A DNA stretch of 64,000 nucleotides from Methylobacterium bullatum (GTDB taxonomy: Bacteria > Pseudomonadota > Alphaproteobacteria > Rhizobiales > Beijerinckiaceae): NCBI GenBank assembly GCA_902712845.1, contig LR743504.1, positions 2,330,001 through 2,394,000 of the forward strand, read 5' to 3'. The position numbers and the translations under genes are program-made. Each line of letters opens with the position of its first letter. The stretch's first letter is position 1. The notes below the pieces were generated by a model. The model had not been told where the DNA came from. It did not search any database and saw only the letters and a list, made by a program, of their open reading frames with translations. Positions 8,510-19,571 of this stretch are shown piece by piece.

Positions 8510-8522
8510 GCCGTCCGCACCA
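8510..8522 (+). repeat. attR: distal copy of the tRNA-Leu 3' end
   Basis: GCCGTCCGCACCA, identical to 6943-6955 and in direct orientation. The bases upstream of it do not continue the tRNA (CCT in place of CCC, then divergence), so it is a bare attachment-site duplication and not a second tRNA gene. GC-rich core sequence resumes immediately after it. Confidence 0.78.
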
Positions 8523-8671
8523 TCGCCCTCACCGAACCGCGATGGCCCGAAACGTGCTGAGCCGATCCGGTCATTGATCGTACCGCGCGGCGACCGATCT
8601 ATCGCCTGCGAGACGAGCCCTCTACGTTCCTGACAGCAGGTGGCTTCGCATCAGCGAGGAAAGGATCTGCC

Positions 8672-10495
<1,824 letters not shown>

Positions 10496-10570
10496 GGCGG
10501 TCCTATTATAGGAAGTCTTGCGGCCCATCGTTTCGCGCGTGTCTCCGAGACGGGAAGCAAAGCGCGGTTC

Positions 10571-10591
10571 CCCTCTCTTGGAAGGAGAGGG
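10571..10591. repeat. Short palindromic repeat (REP-like) between edd and eda
   Basis: Arms CCCTCTC and GAGAGGG around TTGGAAG. The same core (CCCTCTCCTGGAAGGAGAG) occurs twice in tandem at 25604-25721 and inverted at 26917-26937, so it is a dispersed element and not an edd-eda-specific signal. It could still form a stem in the edd-eda transcript. Confidence 0.6.
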
Positions 10592-10665
10592 CGCCTGTCG
10601 ACACCGCTCGACCCGGAGCGATCGAACGGACATCGTGTCTTTTCCACAATCCTGAGGACCATTTC

Positions 10666-11283
10666 ATGATGACCATCGACGCGCTGATGCGCTCCGTTCC
10701 CGTGATCCCCGTCCTGGTGATCGAGGAGGCCGCCCATGCCGAGCCGATCGCCAGGGCGCTGGTGGATGGCGGCCTGACGGCCCTGGAGGTGACCCTGCGG
10801 ACGCCCGCCGCCCTGGAGGTGATCCGCATTATGGCGCAGGTGGAGGGGGCCGTCGTCGGCGCGGGCACCGTGCTCAACGAGCGGGATCTCGACGCGGCGA
10901 TGGAGGCGGGCGCACAGTTCATCGTCAGCCCCGGTCTCACCGATCCGCTGACGAGGGCCGCGATCGCTCGGGGCATCCCTTTCCTGCCGGGGGTCGCCAA
11001 TGCCGCCGACATCATGCGTGGCCTCGACCACGGGCTCGACCGGTTCAAGTTCTTTCCCGCCGAGGCCGCCGGGGGCATCAAGGCGCTGAAGGCGCTGACC
11101 GGCCCGTTCGGGCAGGTCCGCTTCTGCCCGACCGGCGGGATCTCCGAAGCGACGGCACCGGATTGGCTCAAGATCGCACAGGTCCTCTGTGTCGGCGGTA
11201 GCTGGGTCGTCCCGGCCGGCGAGCCGCAGCCGGAAGCCATCCGCCGGGCGGCGAGGGTCGCGTCGGGCCTGCGCCCGCATTGA
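10666..11283 (+). CDS. eda: KDPG / 4-hydroxy-2-oxoglutarate aldolase
   Basis: 205 aa. Class I aldolase that splits 2-keto-3-deoxy-6-phosphogluconate into pyruvate and glyceraldehyde-3-phosphate. Visible motifs: IPVLVIEEA, catalytic-base Glu in ALEVTLRT, VGAGTVLN, FIVSPGL, Schiff-base Lys in DRFKFFPAEAAGG and the phosphate loop CPTGGIS. ATGs at 10666 and 10669 are both in frame behind a GAGG site; the longer is given. It follows edd with a 170-bp gap containing a palindromic repeat. Confidence 0.96.
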   Translation: MMTIDALMRSVPVIPVLVIEEAAHAEPIARALVDGGLTALEVTLRTPAALEVIRIMAQVEGAVVGAGTVLNERDLDAAMEAGAQFIVSPGLTDPLTRAAIARGIPFLPGVANAADIMRGLDHGLDRFKFFPAEAAGGIKALKALTGPFGQVRFCPTGGISEATAPDWLKIAQVLCVGGSWVVPAGEPQPEAIRRAARVASGLRPH

Positions 11284-11572
11284 CCCGCCGTTTCGATCCA
11301 CGGGTCTTCGGGGCTTCGCCGGACGAGGTCTGAAACCGGGAGATGAATGCTTGCGCGGCAAAGGAAAAGGAATAGCCTCCTCCCGGATCGACTTCACGAA
11401 GAATGCAGATATCGAGGCTGAAGCACCGCCGAATGCCCGAGCCCGCTCCATGCGGGACGTGTTGGATCGGCAAAGCAGATCACTCGGTATCGAGGCTTCG
11501 TGATGCGACGTCGCCAAGCATGGCATGTGGCATGCAGGACCTTGGGGACGTTTCTGCCGGCGAGGAAGTGCG

Positions 11573-12847
11573 ATGCAGTCCAGGCTGACGACTTACATCT
11601 TCATCGGCATGCTTCTGGGCATCGCGGTCGGGTATCTCTGCAACATCACATGGCCGGACCCTCAGACGTCCAAGGAAATCTCCGGCTACATCGCCCTCGT
11701 CAGTGACGTGTTCCTGCGGCTGATCAAGATGATCATCGCGCCGCTGGTCTTCTCGACCCTCGTCGTCGGCATCGCGCATATGGGCGACACCGCCTCCGTC
11801 GGCCGGGTCGGCGGCAAGGCGATGCTGTGGTTCGTCGGCGCGTCCCTGTGCTCGCTGCTGCTCGGCCTGGTGATGGTCAACATCCTGCGGCCCGGCGACG
11901 CCCTGAACCTGCCGCTGCCGGATGCCGGCGCCACCACCAACCTCAAGGCCGCGTCGCTCTCCCTCAAGGAGTTCGTCACCCATCTGGTGCCGAAAAGCCC
12001 CGTGGAGGCGATGGCCAACAACGAGATCCTGCAGATCGTCGTGTTCTCGATCTTCTTCGGCGTGGCCCTCGCGGCGCTGGGGGAGAAGGGCAAGCTCCTG
12101 GCCGAGGGCATCGAGGGCCTCGCCGACGTGATGCTGAAGATCACCGGCTACGTCATGGGTTTTGCCCCCGTCGCGGTGTTCGCGGCCATCGCGGCGACGA
12201 TCACCACGCAGGGCATCGGCGTCCTCGTGACCTACGGCAAGTTCATGGTGGAGTTCTACTTCAGCCTCGCCATGCTGTGGTGCCTGCTGGCCTTCGCCGG
12301 CTTCCTGCTCGTCGGGAAGCAGATGCGGCGGCTCCTCAACTTGATCAAGGAGCCGTTCCTCCTCGCCTTTTCCACCGCATCGAGCGAGGCGGCCTATCCC
12401 AAGACCCTGCAGAACCTCGAGCGCTTCGGCGTGCCCAACAAGATCACCTCGTTCGTGTTGCCGATGGGCTATTCGTTCAATCTCGACGGCTCGATGATGT
12501 ACTGTACCTTCGCGGTGATGTTCATCGCGCAGGCCTACAACATCCCGCTGACCCTCGGGCAGCAGATGACCATGCTGTTGCTGCTGATGGTGACGTCGAA
12601 GGGCATGGCCGGCGTGCCCCGCGCCTCGCTGGTGGTGATCTCCGCCACGCTCTCGACCTTCCACATCCCCGAGGCCGGGCTCCTGCTCATCATCGGCATC
12701 GACCAGTTCCTCGACATGGGCCGCTCGGCCACCAACGTCCTGGGCAACAGCGTCGCCACCGTCGCCGTAGCGAAATGGGAGGGCCAGCTGGAACTGACCG
12801 ACCAGAGCCTCGACCGGGACGTGTCGCCCCTGGCCGAGCCGGCCTGA
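11573..12847 (+). CDS. dctA: C4-dicarboxylate / cation symporter (DAACS family)
   Basis: 424 aa, about 8 hydrophobic segments plus re-entrant loops. Imports succinate, fumarate, malate or aspartate across the inner membrane. Family motifs: FLRLIKMIIAPLVFSTLVVG, the serine-rich re-entrant loop FSTASSEAAYPKTL, MGYSFNLDGSMMY and DQFLDMGRSATNVLGNSVAT. The start at 11573 (MQSRLTTYIFIG) has GAGGAAG 7 nt upstream. The preceding 289 bp after eda show no gene. An aspartate/glutamate-type binding protein and aspartase follow, so aspartate or related dicarboxylates are likely substrates in vivo. Confidence 0.94.
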   Translation: MQSRLTTYIFIGMLLGIAVGYLCNITWPDPQTSKEISGYIALVSDVFLRLIKMIIAPLVFSTLVVGIAHMGDTASVGRVGGKAMLWFVGASLCSLLLGLVMVNILRPGDALNLPLPDAGATTNLKAASLSLKEFVTHLVPKSPVEAMANNEILQIVVFSIFFGVALAALGEKGKLLAEGIEGLADVMLKITGYVMGFAPVAVFAAIAATITTQGIGVLVTYGKFMVEFYFSLAMLWCLLAFAGFLLVGKQMRRLLNLIKEPFLLAFSTASSEAAYPKTLQNLERFGVPNKITSFVLPMGYSFNLDGSMMYCTFAVMFIAQAYNIPLTLGQQMTMLLLLMVTSKGMAGVPRASLVVISATLSTFHIPEAGLLLIIGIDQFLDMGRSATNVLGNSVATVAVAKWEGQLELTDQSLDRDVSPLAEPA

Positions 12848-12850
12848 ACC

Positions 12851-12878
12851 GCCGGCGGCATCGCTCGCTGCCGCCGGC
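12851..12878. terminator. Stem-loop between dctA and the next gene
   Basis: Arms GCCGGCGGCA and TGCCGCCGGC are perfect 10-bp complements with an 8-nt loop, starting 3 bp after the dctA stop. No T tract follows, so it may attenuate transcription or protect the dctA mRNA 3' end without fully terminating. Confidence 0.5.
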
Positions 12879-12907
12879 AACCGCAATGGCATGACGGGAC
12901 ACGGACA

Positions 12908-13810
12908 ATGCACACGAAGGGCATGATGGCAGCGGCCGCCGGCGCCCTGGTGCTCGCCTTGAGCGCCGCGCCCGCCGCCGCCATCGATGTTCTCACCGGA
13001 ACGCTGAAGAAGATCGGCGAATCCCGCGCCGTCACCCTCGGCTATCGCGAAAATTCGCTGCCCTTCTCGTTCAAGGACGCGGCCGGGCATCCGGTCGGAT
13101 ACGCCATCGATCTCTGCCTGGAGGTGGTCGATGCCATCGGCAAGGAGATCGGCCGCACCGATCTCACCGTGCGCTACGAGCCCGTCACCCCGGAAACCCG
13201 AATCGCGGCGCTGACCTCGGGCAGGATCGATCTCGAATGCGGGTCGACCACGGCGAATGCGGAGCGCCGCAAGCTCGTGGCCTTCTCGCCCATCACCTAT
13301 TTCAGCGCCACCAAGCTCCTGGTGAAGCGCGGCGCGTCCATCGGTTCCTATCGCGACCTCTCCGGCAAAACCGTCGCGGTTACCGCCGGCACCACCAACG
13401 AGGCGGCCCTGCGCGCGCTGATGGCGCGGTTGAACCTCTCCGCCACCATCGTCACGGGCCGTGACCACGCCGAATCCTTCGCCATGGTCAGGGACGGCCG
13501 GGCCGACGCGCTGGGGCTCGACGATGTCCTGCTCTATGGCCTCATCGCGGCCGCCGGCCCGGACGGGGCGTCCTATACCGTGTTGGCGGACAAGCTCTCC
13601 TTCGAGCCCTACGGCCTGATGTTCCGCAAGGACGACCTGCAATTCGCCGGCGTGGTGAACGCCACCTTCGAACGTCTCGCCGAGTCGCGCGAGCTGCGCT
13701 GGATCTACGAGCGCTGGTTCCTCAAGCGGCTGCCGAATGGCGAGCGCCTGAACGTGCCCATGTCCGACGAGCTGAGAACGAATTTTCAGGTCATCGGGCT
13801 TCAGGACTGA
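12908..13810 (+). CDS. Glutamate/aspartate-type ABC transporter substrate-binding protein (orphan)
   Basis: 300 aa with a Sec signal peptide (about residues 1-25, ending PAAAID). SBP family 3: LTGTLKKIGESRAVTLGYRE, VGYAIDLCLEVVDAIGKEIG, RIDLECGSTTANAERRK and the later GRADALGLDDVLL. It is closely similar in layout to the protein at 17825-18763, but has no permease or ATPase gene of its own. It sits between dctA and aspA and probably feeds the GltJKL-like transporter 5 kb downstream, or senses acidic amino acids. Confidence 0.9.
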   Translation: MHTKGMMAAAAGALVLALSAAPAAAIDVLTGTLKKIGESRAVTLGYRENSLPFSFKDAAGHPVGYAIDLCLEVVDAIGKEIGRTDLTVRYEPVTPETRIAALTSGRIDLECGSTTANAERRKLVAFSPITYFSATKLLVKRGASIGSYRDLSGKTVAVTAGTTNEAALRALMARLNLSATIVTGRDHAESFAMVRDGRADALGLDDVLLYGLIAAAGPDGASYTVLADKLSFEPYGLMFRKDDLQFAGVVNATFERLAESRELRWIYERWFLKRLPNGERLNVPMSDELRTNFQVIGLQD

Positions 13811-13909
13811 GCCGATGTCAGGATTGCCGGCCCGCGGCGCTTGACGGTTCCATTACCGCATGTGGCCTTCGGCGGTGCCGCCGCGAGCGTGGCGCGAGGG
13901 AGAAGACAG

Positions 13910-15415
13910 ATGGCGACGGACACGCAGAAGCCCACCGAGGCGCCGGCCGAGAACATCGCCGTCGCCACCGTGCGGACCGTCGAGATGGAGGGCGCGCGGA
14001 CGCGGACCGAGCACGATCTCCTCGGCTATGGCGAAGTGCCCGCCGGCGCCTATTGGGGCATCCACACCAAGCGCGCGGTCGCCAACTTCCCCATCACCGG
14101 CGTGCCGGTGGGGCACTTTCCCGAATTCGTCAAAAGCCTCGCCCTGGTGAAACAGGCGGCGGCCCGCGCCAACCGGCGGCTTGGCTACCTTTCCGCAGAC
14201 AAGGCCGATGCCATCGACCGCGCCTGCACCCTCATCGCCACCGAGCCGCGCTTTGCCGAATCGTTCGTGGTTGACGCGATCCAGGGCGGGGCCGGCACAT
14301 CGACCAACATGAACGCCAATGAGGTGATCGCCAACGTCGCCCTGGAGCTCATGGGGCACCCGCTGGGGCATTACGAGGCACTCCACCCCAACGACGACGT
14401 CAACATGGCGCAATCCACCAACGACGCCTATCCGACGGCGCTGCGCCTGGCCGTCATCTTCGCGACCCAGCCCCTCATCAAGGCCCTCGACGACCTCGCC
14501 TACGCCTTCAAGGGCAAGGCCGTGGAATTCGCCGACGTCCTCAAGATGGGCCGCACCCAGCTGATGGATGCGGTGCCGATGACCCTCGGCCAGGAATTCG
14601 ACGGGTTCCACGCCACCATGAAAGAGGATGTGGCCCGGCTGAACGAGATCGTCGGGCTGTTCCGCGAGGTCAATCTCGGGGCCACCGCCATTGGCACCGG
14701 CATCAACGCGGACCCGCGCTATGCGTCCCTGGCGGTGGAGGAGCTGTCGCGCATCTCCGGGCACCCGATGGTGCTCGCCTCGAACCTAATCGAGGCGACG
14801 TCCGATCTCGGCGCGTTCGTACTGTTCTCGGGCGTGCTGAAGCGCGTGGCGGTGAAGCTCTCCAAGATCTGCAACGACCTGCGACTGCTCTCGAGCGGGC
14901 CGCGCACCGGCTTCGGCGAGATCCGGCTGCCGGCCGTCCAGGCCGGTTCCTCGATCATGCCGGGCAAGGTCAACCCGGTGATCCCGGAAGTGGTCAACCA
15001 GGTCGCCTTCCTGGTGATCGGCCACGACCTCACCGTGACCCTCTGCGCGGAGGGAGGGCAACTTCAGCTCAACGCCTTCGAGCCGACCATCGGATACTGC
15101 GTTCTCAGCTCCCTGCGCATGCTCACCGCCGCGGTGGATACCCTCACCAAACGCTGCATCGACGGGATCGAGGCCGATCGCGAACGCTGCCGCTCCCTCG
15201 TCCATGGCTCCATCGGCCTCGTGACCGCCCTGGTGCCGGCTCTGGGATACGAGGCGTGTTCGAGGGTCGCCCAGCGCGCCCTGGCGGAGAATCGCCCGGT
15301 CGCCGACATCGTGCTGGAGGAGGGGCTTCTGACGGAGACCCAGCTAGATCACCTGCTCGAACTCGAGGCGATGACTCGTCCGTCCCGTGTGAGGCGCAAC
15401 AATCCAGGGGCCTGA
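13910..15415 (+). CDS. aspA: Aspartate ammonia-lyase
   Basis: 501 aa from the ATG at 13910, with GGGAGAAG upstream; an in-frame start at 13841 lacks a site. Fumarase/aspartase superfamily: GAGTSTNMNANEVIANVA, HPNDDVNMAQSTNDAYPTAL and the signature loop GSSIMPGKVNPVIPE. The residues TRTEHDLLGYGEVPAGAYWG indicate aspartase more than fumarase. Releases ammonia and fumarate from aspartate, matching the neighbouring dicarboxylate carrier and acidic amino acid binding protein as a catabolic set. The C-terminus is slightly extended (RVRRNNPGA). Confidence 0.94.
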   Translation: MATDTQKPTEAPAENIAVATVRTVEMEGARTRTEHDLLGYGEVPAGAYWGIHTKRAVANFPITGVPVGHFPEFVKSLALVKQAAARANRRLGYLSADKADAIDRACTLIATEPRFAESFVVDAIQGGAGTSTNMNANEVIANVALELMGHPLGHYEALHPNDDVNMAQSTNDAYPTALRLAVIFATQPLIKALDDLAYAFKGKAVEFADVLKMGRTQLMDAVPMTLGQEFDGFHATMKEDVARLNEIVGLFREVNLGATAIGTGINADPRYASLAVEELSRISGHPMVLASNLIEATSDLGAFVLFSGVLKRVAVKLSKICNDLRLLSSGPRTGFGEIRLPAVQAGSSIMPGKVNPVIPEVVNQVAFLVIGHDLTVTLCAEGGQLQLNAFEPTIGYCVLSSLRMLTAAVDTLTKRCIDGIEADRERCRSLVHGSIGLVTALVPALGYEACSRVAQRALAENRPVADIVLEEGLLTETQLDHLLELEAMTRPSRVRRNNPGA

Positions 15416-15881
15416 CGGCCATCGCCCAAAAATGACCCCTCCCTCCGGCACGGATGCGTCGGCCGGCGCCGGATCGGGCCAAGGTCCGATTCATGACGGT
15501 TCGGTGACGGTGCGAAGCACAAAAACTAAGCAAAGGGTGCGCTGGCGGGAACAACTGATCCCAATAGCGCCGCAGGATGCATTGGTTTTCTTCTCCGAGC
15601 CCTCCCTCTGCACATCAGTCGGTCCCGGCGATGACATGGTTTGCCGCCTGACGAACGTTGCAGCGCCGCCACAGCAGTTCAGAACCGAGGTGGCATTCGC
15701 GATTCCGAGTTGCCCGCAGGAACCCGCTCGCACAGAGTGAATACGCACTGGGGAAACCCCGGGGCACAGTCGGAACGGGGCGCTCAAGTCCTGCCGGCTA
15801 ACAAATAAAGGCAAACGAACGCCGGTCCATGCCGGGTTGAAGTTGCCTGTCCCTCGGGTCTCGAAGCTTTTGGAGATATCA
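15416..15881 (+). other. 466-bp non-coding leader upstream of the major porin
   Basis: Short frames exist on both strands here, but none has a ribosome-binding site, motif or codon bias that I trust. The segment probably holds the porin promoter and a long 5' leader. The start-proximal bases carry TTGGAG before the porin ATG. I see no known riboswitch. Confidence 0.5.
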
Positions 15882-17483
15882 ATGAAGCTCTTGAAGAGCT
15901 CACTCCTCGGTACCGCCGCAGCCTTTGCGTCGGTCGCTGGAGCGCATGCCGCCGACCTTCCCGTGAAGAAGGCCGTGCCGATCGAATACGTCCGCGTCTG
16001 CTCCGCCTACGGCGCCGGCTTCTTCTACATCCCCGGAACGGATACCTGCATCCGTCTCTCGGGCCGCGCCCGCCTCGACATCGGCTACCAGCCGACGGAC
16101 AGCCGCTCCGGCGCAGGCAATGGTGACACGACCGGCTACATCGGTCTCGCCCGCATCAACGTCGATGCCCGCACCCAGACCGCCTACGGCACCCTGCGCG
16201 CCTTCACCCGCATCCAGTTCGCTTCGCGCACCGGCGGCACCGGCGGTCTCCGCTCCGGCACCCAGGAGCGCATCGGCGCCGCCTTCGGCGCTACCGGTCA
16301 GGATCAGGTCGGTCGCGCCCAGCAGTTCGTGAACACCGACAAGGCCTTCATCCAGTTCGCCGGCCTCACCGCCGGTCGCGCCTCCTCGTTCTTCGACTTC
16401 TACGCTCACGATTTCGAGTTCGCCGGCGCGACCCTGAACTCGGACGTCCAGTCCACCAACCTGCTCGCCTATTCGGCCAAGTTCGGCGAAGGCTTCTCGG
16501 CCACGGTCTCGCTCGAAGACCCGACCTTCCGTCGCAACACCGTCTATTCGCAGACCTTCGGGGCGACTGGCGTAACCGGCGCTCCGTCTCCGGTTCTCGT
16601 TGGACTCGGCGCAACGAACACGTTCCAGAACTACGACGTGTCGCAGCGTAACCGGATGCCCGACTTCGTCGGCGTTCTCCGCTACGATGCTGCCTGGGGT
16701 TCGGCTCAGATCTCAGCCGCCGTCAAGGAAATCAACGTCCAGAATCCCGTCGGATCCACCTTCGGTGTAGCTGCGGTTCCCGGTCTTGGTGGGACTGCTG
16801 TGACCGGACATCCCTCGAGCGAGTACGGCTGGGCTGTCCAGGGTGGCGTGAAGATCAACACCCCGTTCATCGCTCCGGGCGATACGCTGTACCTGCAGGG
16901 AGCCTATGGCGAGGGTGCGACCCTCTACACGGGCTACTCGTCCTACAACGGCAGCTACACCTCGATTGCCAGCACCATCAACGGCGCTGCCTTCGATCCC
17001 TTCATGTCCGACGCCACGCTGAACCCTCTCACGGGCAAGATCGAAACCTCCACCAGCTTCACGGTGGTGGGCTCGTTCCTGCACTACTGGTCGCCTGAGT
17101 GGCGCTCGGCCGTGTTCGGCAGCTACGGCGAGCTCTCCTTCGCCCGTGGCGCTCGCGCTGCCAATGCAGCGGCGTTCCAGAGCAACGGTGCCACCACTCA
17201 GTTCACCGGCACTCCCGGCGATGTCTCCTTCGACGTCAGCCCGGTTCTGCGTGACACCTACCAGATCGTCGCCGGCGCGAGCCTGATCTGGTCGCCGGTG
17301 AAGGACCTCGATATCGGTGTCGAGGGCTTCTACACCAAGGTCGGCGTCCAGAACGGCCGTGTTGTCGATCGCACCCAGTCGAGCGGCACCGTCAACGCCG
17401 CGAACATCGCCTCCGGCGCCGTTCGCACCGTGACCGCCGACGACACCTACCAGGTGCGTATGCGCGTCCAGCGCGACTTCTAA
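15882..17483 (+). CDS. Outer membrane porin, Porin_2 family
   Basis: 533 aa. A signal peptide (MKLLKSSLLGTAAAFASVAG...AHA, cleavage before ADLPVKKA) is followed by the alphaproteobacterial porin hallmark YVRVCSAYGAGFFYIPGTDTC, then RLSGRARLDIGY and alternating beta strands ending in a terminal Phe (VQRDF), the outer membrane assembly signal. Trimeric general diffusion pore. The ATG at 15882 has GGAG 7 nt upstream. Codon use is strongly biased to preferred codons, consistent with a major protein. A strong intrinsic terminator follows. Confidence 0.95.
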   Translation: MKLLKSSLLGTAAAFASVAGAHAADLPVKKAVPIEYVRVCSAYGAGFFYIPGTDTCIRLSGRARLDIGYQPTDSRSGAGNGDTTGYIGLARINVDARTQTAYGTLRAFTRIQFASRTGGTGGLRSGTQERIGAAFGATGQDQVGRAQQFVNTDKAFIQFAGLTAGRASSFFDFYAHDFEFAGATLNSDVQSTNLLAYSAKFGEGFSATVSLEDPTFRRNTVYSQTFGATGVTGAPSPVLVGLGATNTFQNYDVSQRNRMPDFVGVLRYDAAWGSAQISAAVKEINVQNPVGSTFGVAAVPGLGGTAVTGHPSSEYGWAVQGGVKINTPFIAPGDTLYLQGAYGEGATLYTGYSSYNGSYTSIASTINGAAFDPFMSDATLNPLTGKIETSTSFTVVGSFLHYWSPEWRSAVFGSYGELSFARGARAANAAAFQSNGATTQFTGTPGDVSFDVSPVLRDTYQIVAGASLIWSPVKDLDIGVEGFYTKVGVQNGRVVDRTQSSGTVNAANIASGAVRTVTADDTYQVRMRVQRDF

Positions 17484-17546
17484 GCATTGATGGTCGGCGG
17501 GATCGGAGCCATGCTCCGATCCCGCAAGATCATTCAAGATGTTCTG

Positions 17547-17578
17547 AAAAAGGCCCGGCTGCAAAGCCGGGCCTTTTT
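17547..17578 (+). terminator. Intrinsic terminator of the porin gene
   Basis: A 14-bp perfect stem, AAAAAGGCCCGGCT / AGCCGGGCCTTTTT, around a GCAA tetraloop, ending in a T run, 63 bp after the porin stop. The A run on the other side makes it potentially bidirectional. Confidence 0.95.
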
Positions 17579-17824
17579 CATGTGCTGGGCCGGCCCGTGC
17601 CCCTCGTCTTCTCCGACCTGTTGCAATTTCAAATGCGGGGCATTGTCTCGCCAAAACGGATCCCGGTCGCACGCGCGGCACGCCGATTGCTATAACATCG
17701 TCGAGCGGTTGACATCTCCGGTGAGGCCTCATTCACCGATTGCGATGGGCGAGACCGCTGCTACGTTGAGCCTCACGTGCCGGTCGTCCGATCGGCGAGA
17801 ACCCCTCCGGGAGCCAGCCTTCAC

Positions 17825-18763
17825 ATGCATTTTGGTCATCACAGGTCCGCTGCTCTGTCGGCGGCGGTCGTCCTTGCATCGGCGATGGGTATCACGCTCG
17901 GCGCATCCGGTGCCGGCGCCCAGGAACTGACCGGCACCCTCAAGAAGATCAAAGAGACCGGCGAAATCACCATCGGCTATCGCGACGCCTCGGTCCCGTT
18001 CTCCTACCTCGACGGCGACCAGAAGCCGGTGGGCTACGCCTTCGAGATCTGTAAGAAGATCGCAGAGGCGGTGAAGACCAACCTGAAGCTGACGAAGCTC
18101 GAGGTGAAGCTCAATCCCGTCACCTCCGCCACCCGCATCCCGCTGATCGCCAACGGCACCGTCGATCTCGAATGCGGCTCGACCACCAACAACGTCGACC
18201 GCCAGAAGCAGGTCGCCTTCACCAACACCCACTTCCTCACCGCCACCCGCTACGTGGCGAAGAAGTCGGCCAAGCTCGACACGATCGAGGATCTCAAGGG
18301 CAAGACCGTGGTGTCCACCTCGGGCACCACCAACATCCGCCAGATCAACGAGGCCAACACCGCCCGCAGCCTCGGGCTGACGATCCTGCCCGCCAAGGAT
18401 CACGCCGAAGCCTTCCTCATGGTCGAGACCGGCCGCGCCGCCGCCTTCGTGATGGACGACGTGCTCCTCGCGTCATTGGCCGCCAGCTCCAAGGAGCCGG
18501 GTGCCTACGCCATCTCCAGCGAGGCCCTGTCGAAGCCCGAGCCCTACGGCATCATGCTCCGCAAGGACGACGCGCCGTTCAAGGCCGTGGTCGATGAGGC
18601 GACGGCCAAGCTCTACAAGAGCCCCGAGGGCAAAGCCCTGTACGACACCTGGTTCACCAAGCCGATCCCGCCGCGCGGCATCAACCTTAGCCTTCCCATG
18701 AGCGATCCCATGAAGAAGGCCTTCGAGTCGCCGAGCGACAGCGCCGACCCGGCCGCCTACTAA
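17825..18763 (+). CDS. gltI: Glutamate/aspartate ABC transporter substrate-binding protein
   Basis: 312 aa with a signal peptide ending near GASGAGAQ. SBP family 3 motifs: LTGTLKKIKETGEITIGYRD, VGYAFEICKKIAEAVK, GTVDLECGSTTNNVDRQK and the ligand-site region GKTVVSTSGTTNIRQ. GltI-like; binds acidic amino acids in the periplasm. First gene of an apparent operon with two permeases and an ATPase. The start at 17825 is chosen over 17777 because it begins the signal peptide directly. The 341 bp upstream contain the porin terminator and an isolated TTGACA at 17709 without a convincing -10 partner. Confidence 0.93.
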   Translation: MHFGHHRSAALSAAVVLASAMGITLGASGAGAQELTGTLKKIKETGEITIGYRDASVPFSYLDGDQKPVGYAFEICKKIAEAVKTNLKLTKLEVKLNPVTSATRIPLIANGTVDLECGSTTNNVDRQKQVAFTNTHFLTATRYVAKKSAKLDTIEDLKGKTVVSTSGTTNIRQINEANTARSLGLTILPAKDHAEAFLMVETGRAAAFVMDDVLLASLAASSKEPGAYAISSEALSKPEPYGIMLRKDDAPFKAVVDEATAKLYKSPEGKALYDTWFTKPIPPRGINLSLPMSDPMKKAFESPSDSADPAAY

Positions 18764-18791
18764 GCCGCCGCACCGGAGCAGACGACAGGCG

Positions 18792-19514
18792 ATGAATTAC
18801 AACTGGAACTGGCGGATCTTCTTTGAACCGTCGCCGGAAGGCACCGGCACCTATGCCGACATGCTTCTCTCCGGCCTCTCCTGGACGATCGCCACGGCGC
18901 TCTGTTCCTGGATCATCGCCTTCTCCCTCGGCTCGCTCATCGGGGTGCTGCGCACCCTTCCGAGCCGGGGGGCCCAACGGGTCGGTACCACCTATGTGGA
19001 GCTGTTCCGCAACATCCCGCTCCTCGTGCAGATGTTCCTCTGGTTCTACGTGGTGCCGGAAATCCTGCCTGGCTCCTGGGGGACCTGGCTGAAGCAACTA
19101 CCGAACTCGTCGTTCTACACGGCGGTCATCTGCCTCGGCTTCTTCACGGCCTCCCGCGTCGCCGAGCAGGTCCGCACCGGTATCGAGACCTTGCCGCGCG
19201 GCCAGCGAATGGCAGGCACGGCGTTGGGCCTCACCACGTGGCAGACCTATCGCTACGTGCTGCTGCCCAACGCCTACCGGGTGATCCTGCCGCCGCTGAC
19301 CTCCGAGTTCCTGAACAACCTCAAGAACACCTCGGTGGCACTCACCATCGGGTTGCTCGAGCTCACCGCGCGGGCGCGCTCGATGCAGGAATTCTCCTCC
19401 CAGGTCTTCGAATCCTTCACGGCGGCGACTGTCATCTATCTTGGCATCAGCCTGATCGTGGTGACGCTGTCGAGCAAGCTCGAGACCCGCATCGCCGTCC
19501 CGGGATCGCGCTGA
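18792..19514 (+). CDS. gltJ: Glutamate/aspartate ABC transporter permease
   Basis: 240 aa inner membrane protein, about five transmembrane segments. HisM-type permease: ELFRNIPLLVQMFLWFY and the ATPase-coupling EAA-like loop AEQVRTGIETLPRGQRMAG...ALGLTTWQT. It starts 28 bp after gltI and precedes the partner permease, as in gltIJKL operons. Confidence 0.92.
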   Translation: MNYNWNWRIFFEPSPEGTGTYADMLLSGLSWTIATALCSWIIAFSLGSLIGVLRTLPSRGAQRVGTTYVELFRNIPLLVQMFLWFYVVPEILPGSWGTWLKQLPNSSFYTAVICLGFFTASRVAEQVRTGIETLPRGQRMAGTALGLTTWQTYRYVLLPNAYRVILPPLTSEFLNNLKNTSVALTIGLLELTARARSMQEFSSQVFESFTAATVIYLGISLIVVTLSSKLETRIAVPGSR

Positions 19515-19571
19515 TGCCGGCGCGCTCCCTCTCCCCCTCCTTCGCGACCGTCAGACGGGACTAGAGGACCG

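Noticed and set aside
15432..15814. Small frames on both strands upstream of the porin
   Set aside because: No ribosome-binding site or recognisable sequence, and they overlap each other on opposite strands; treated as leader DNA.
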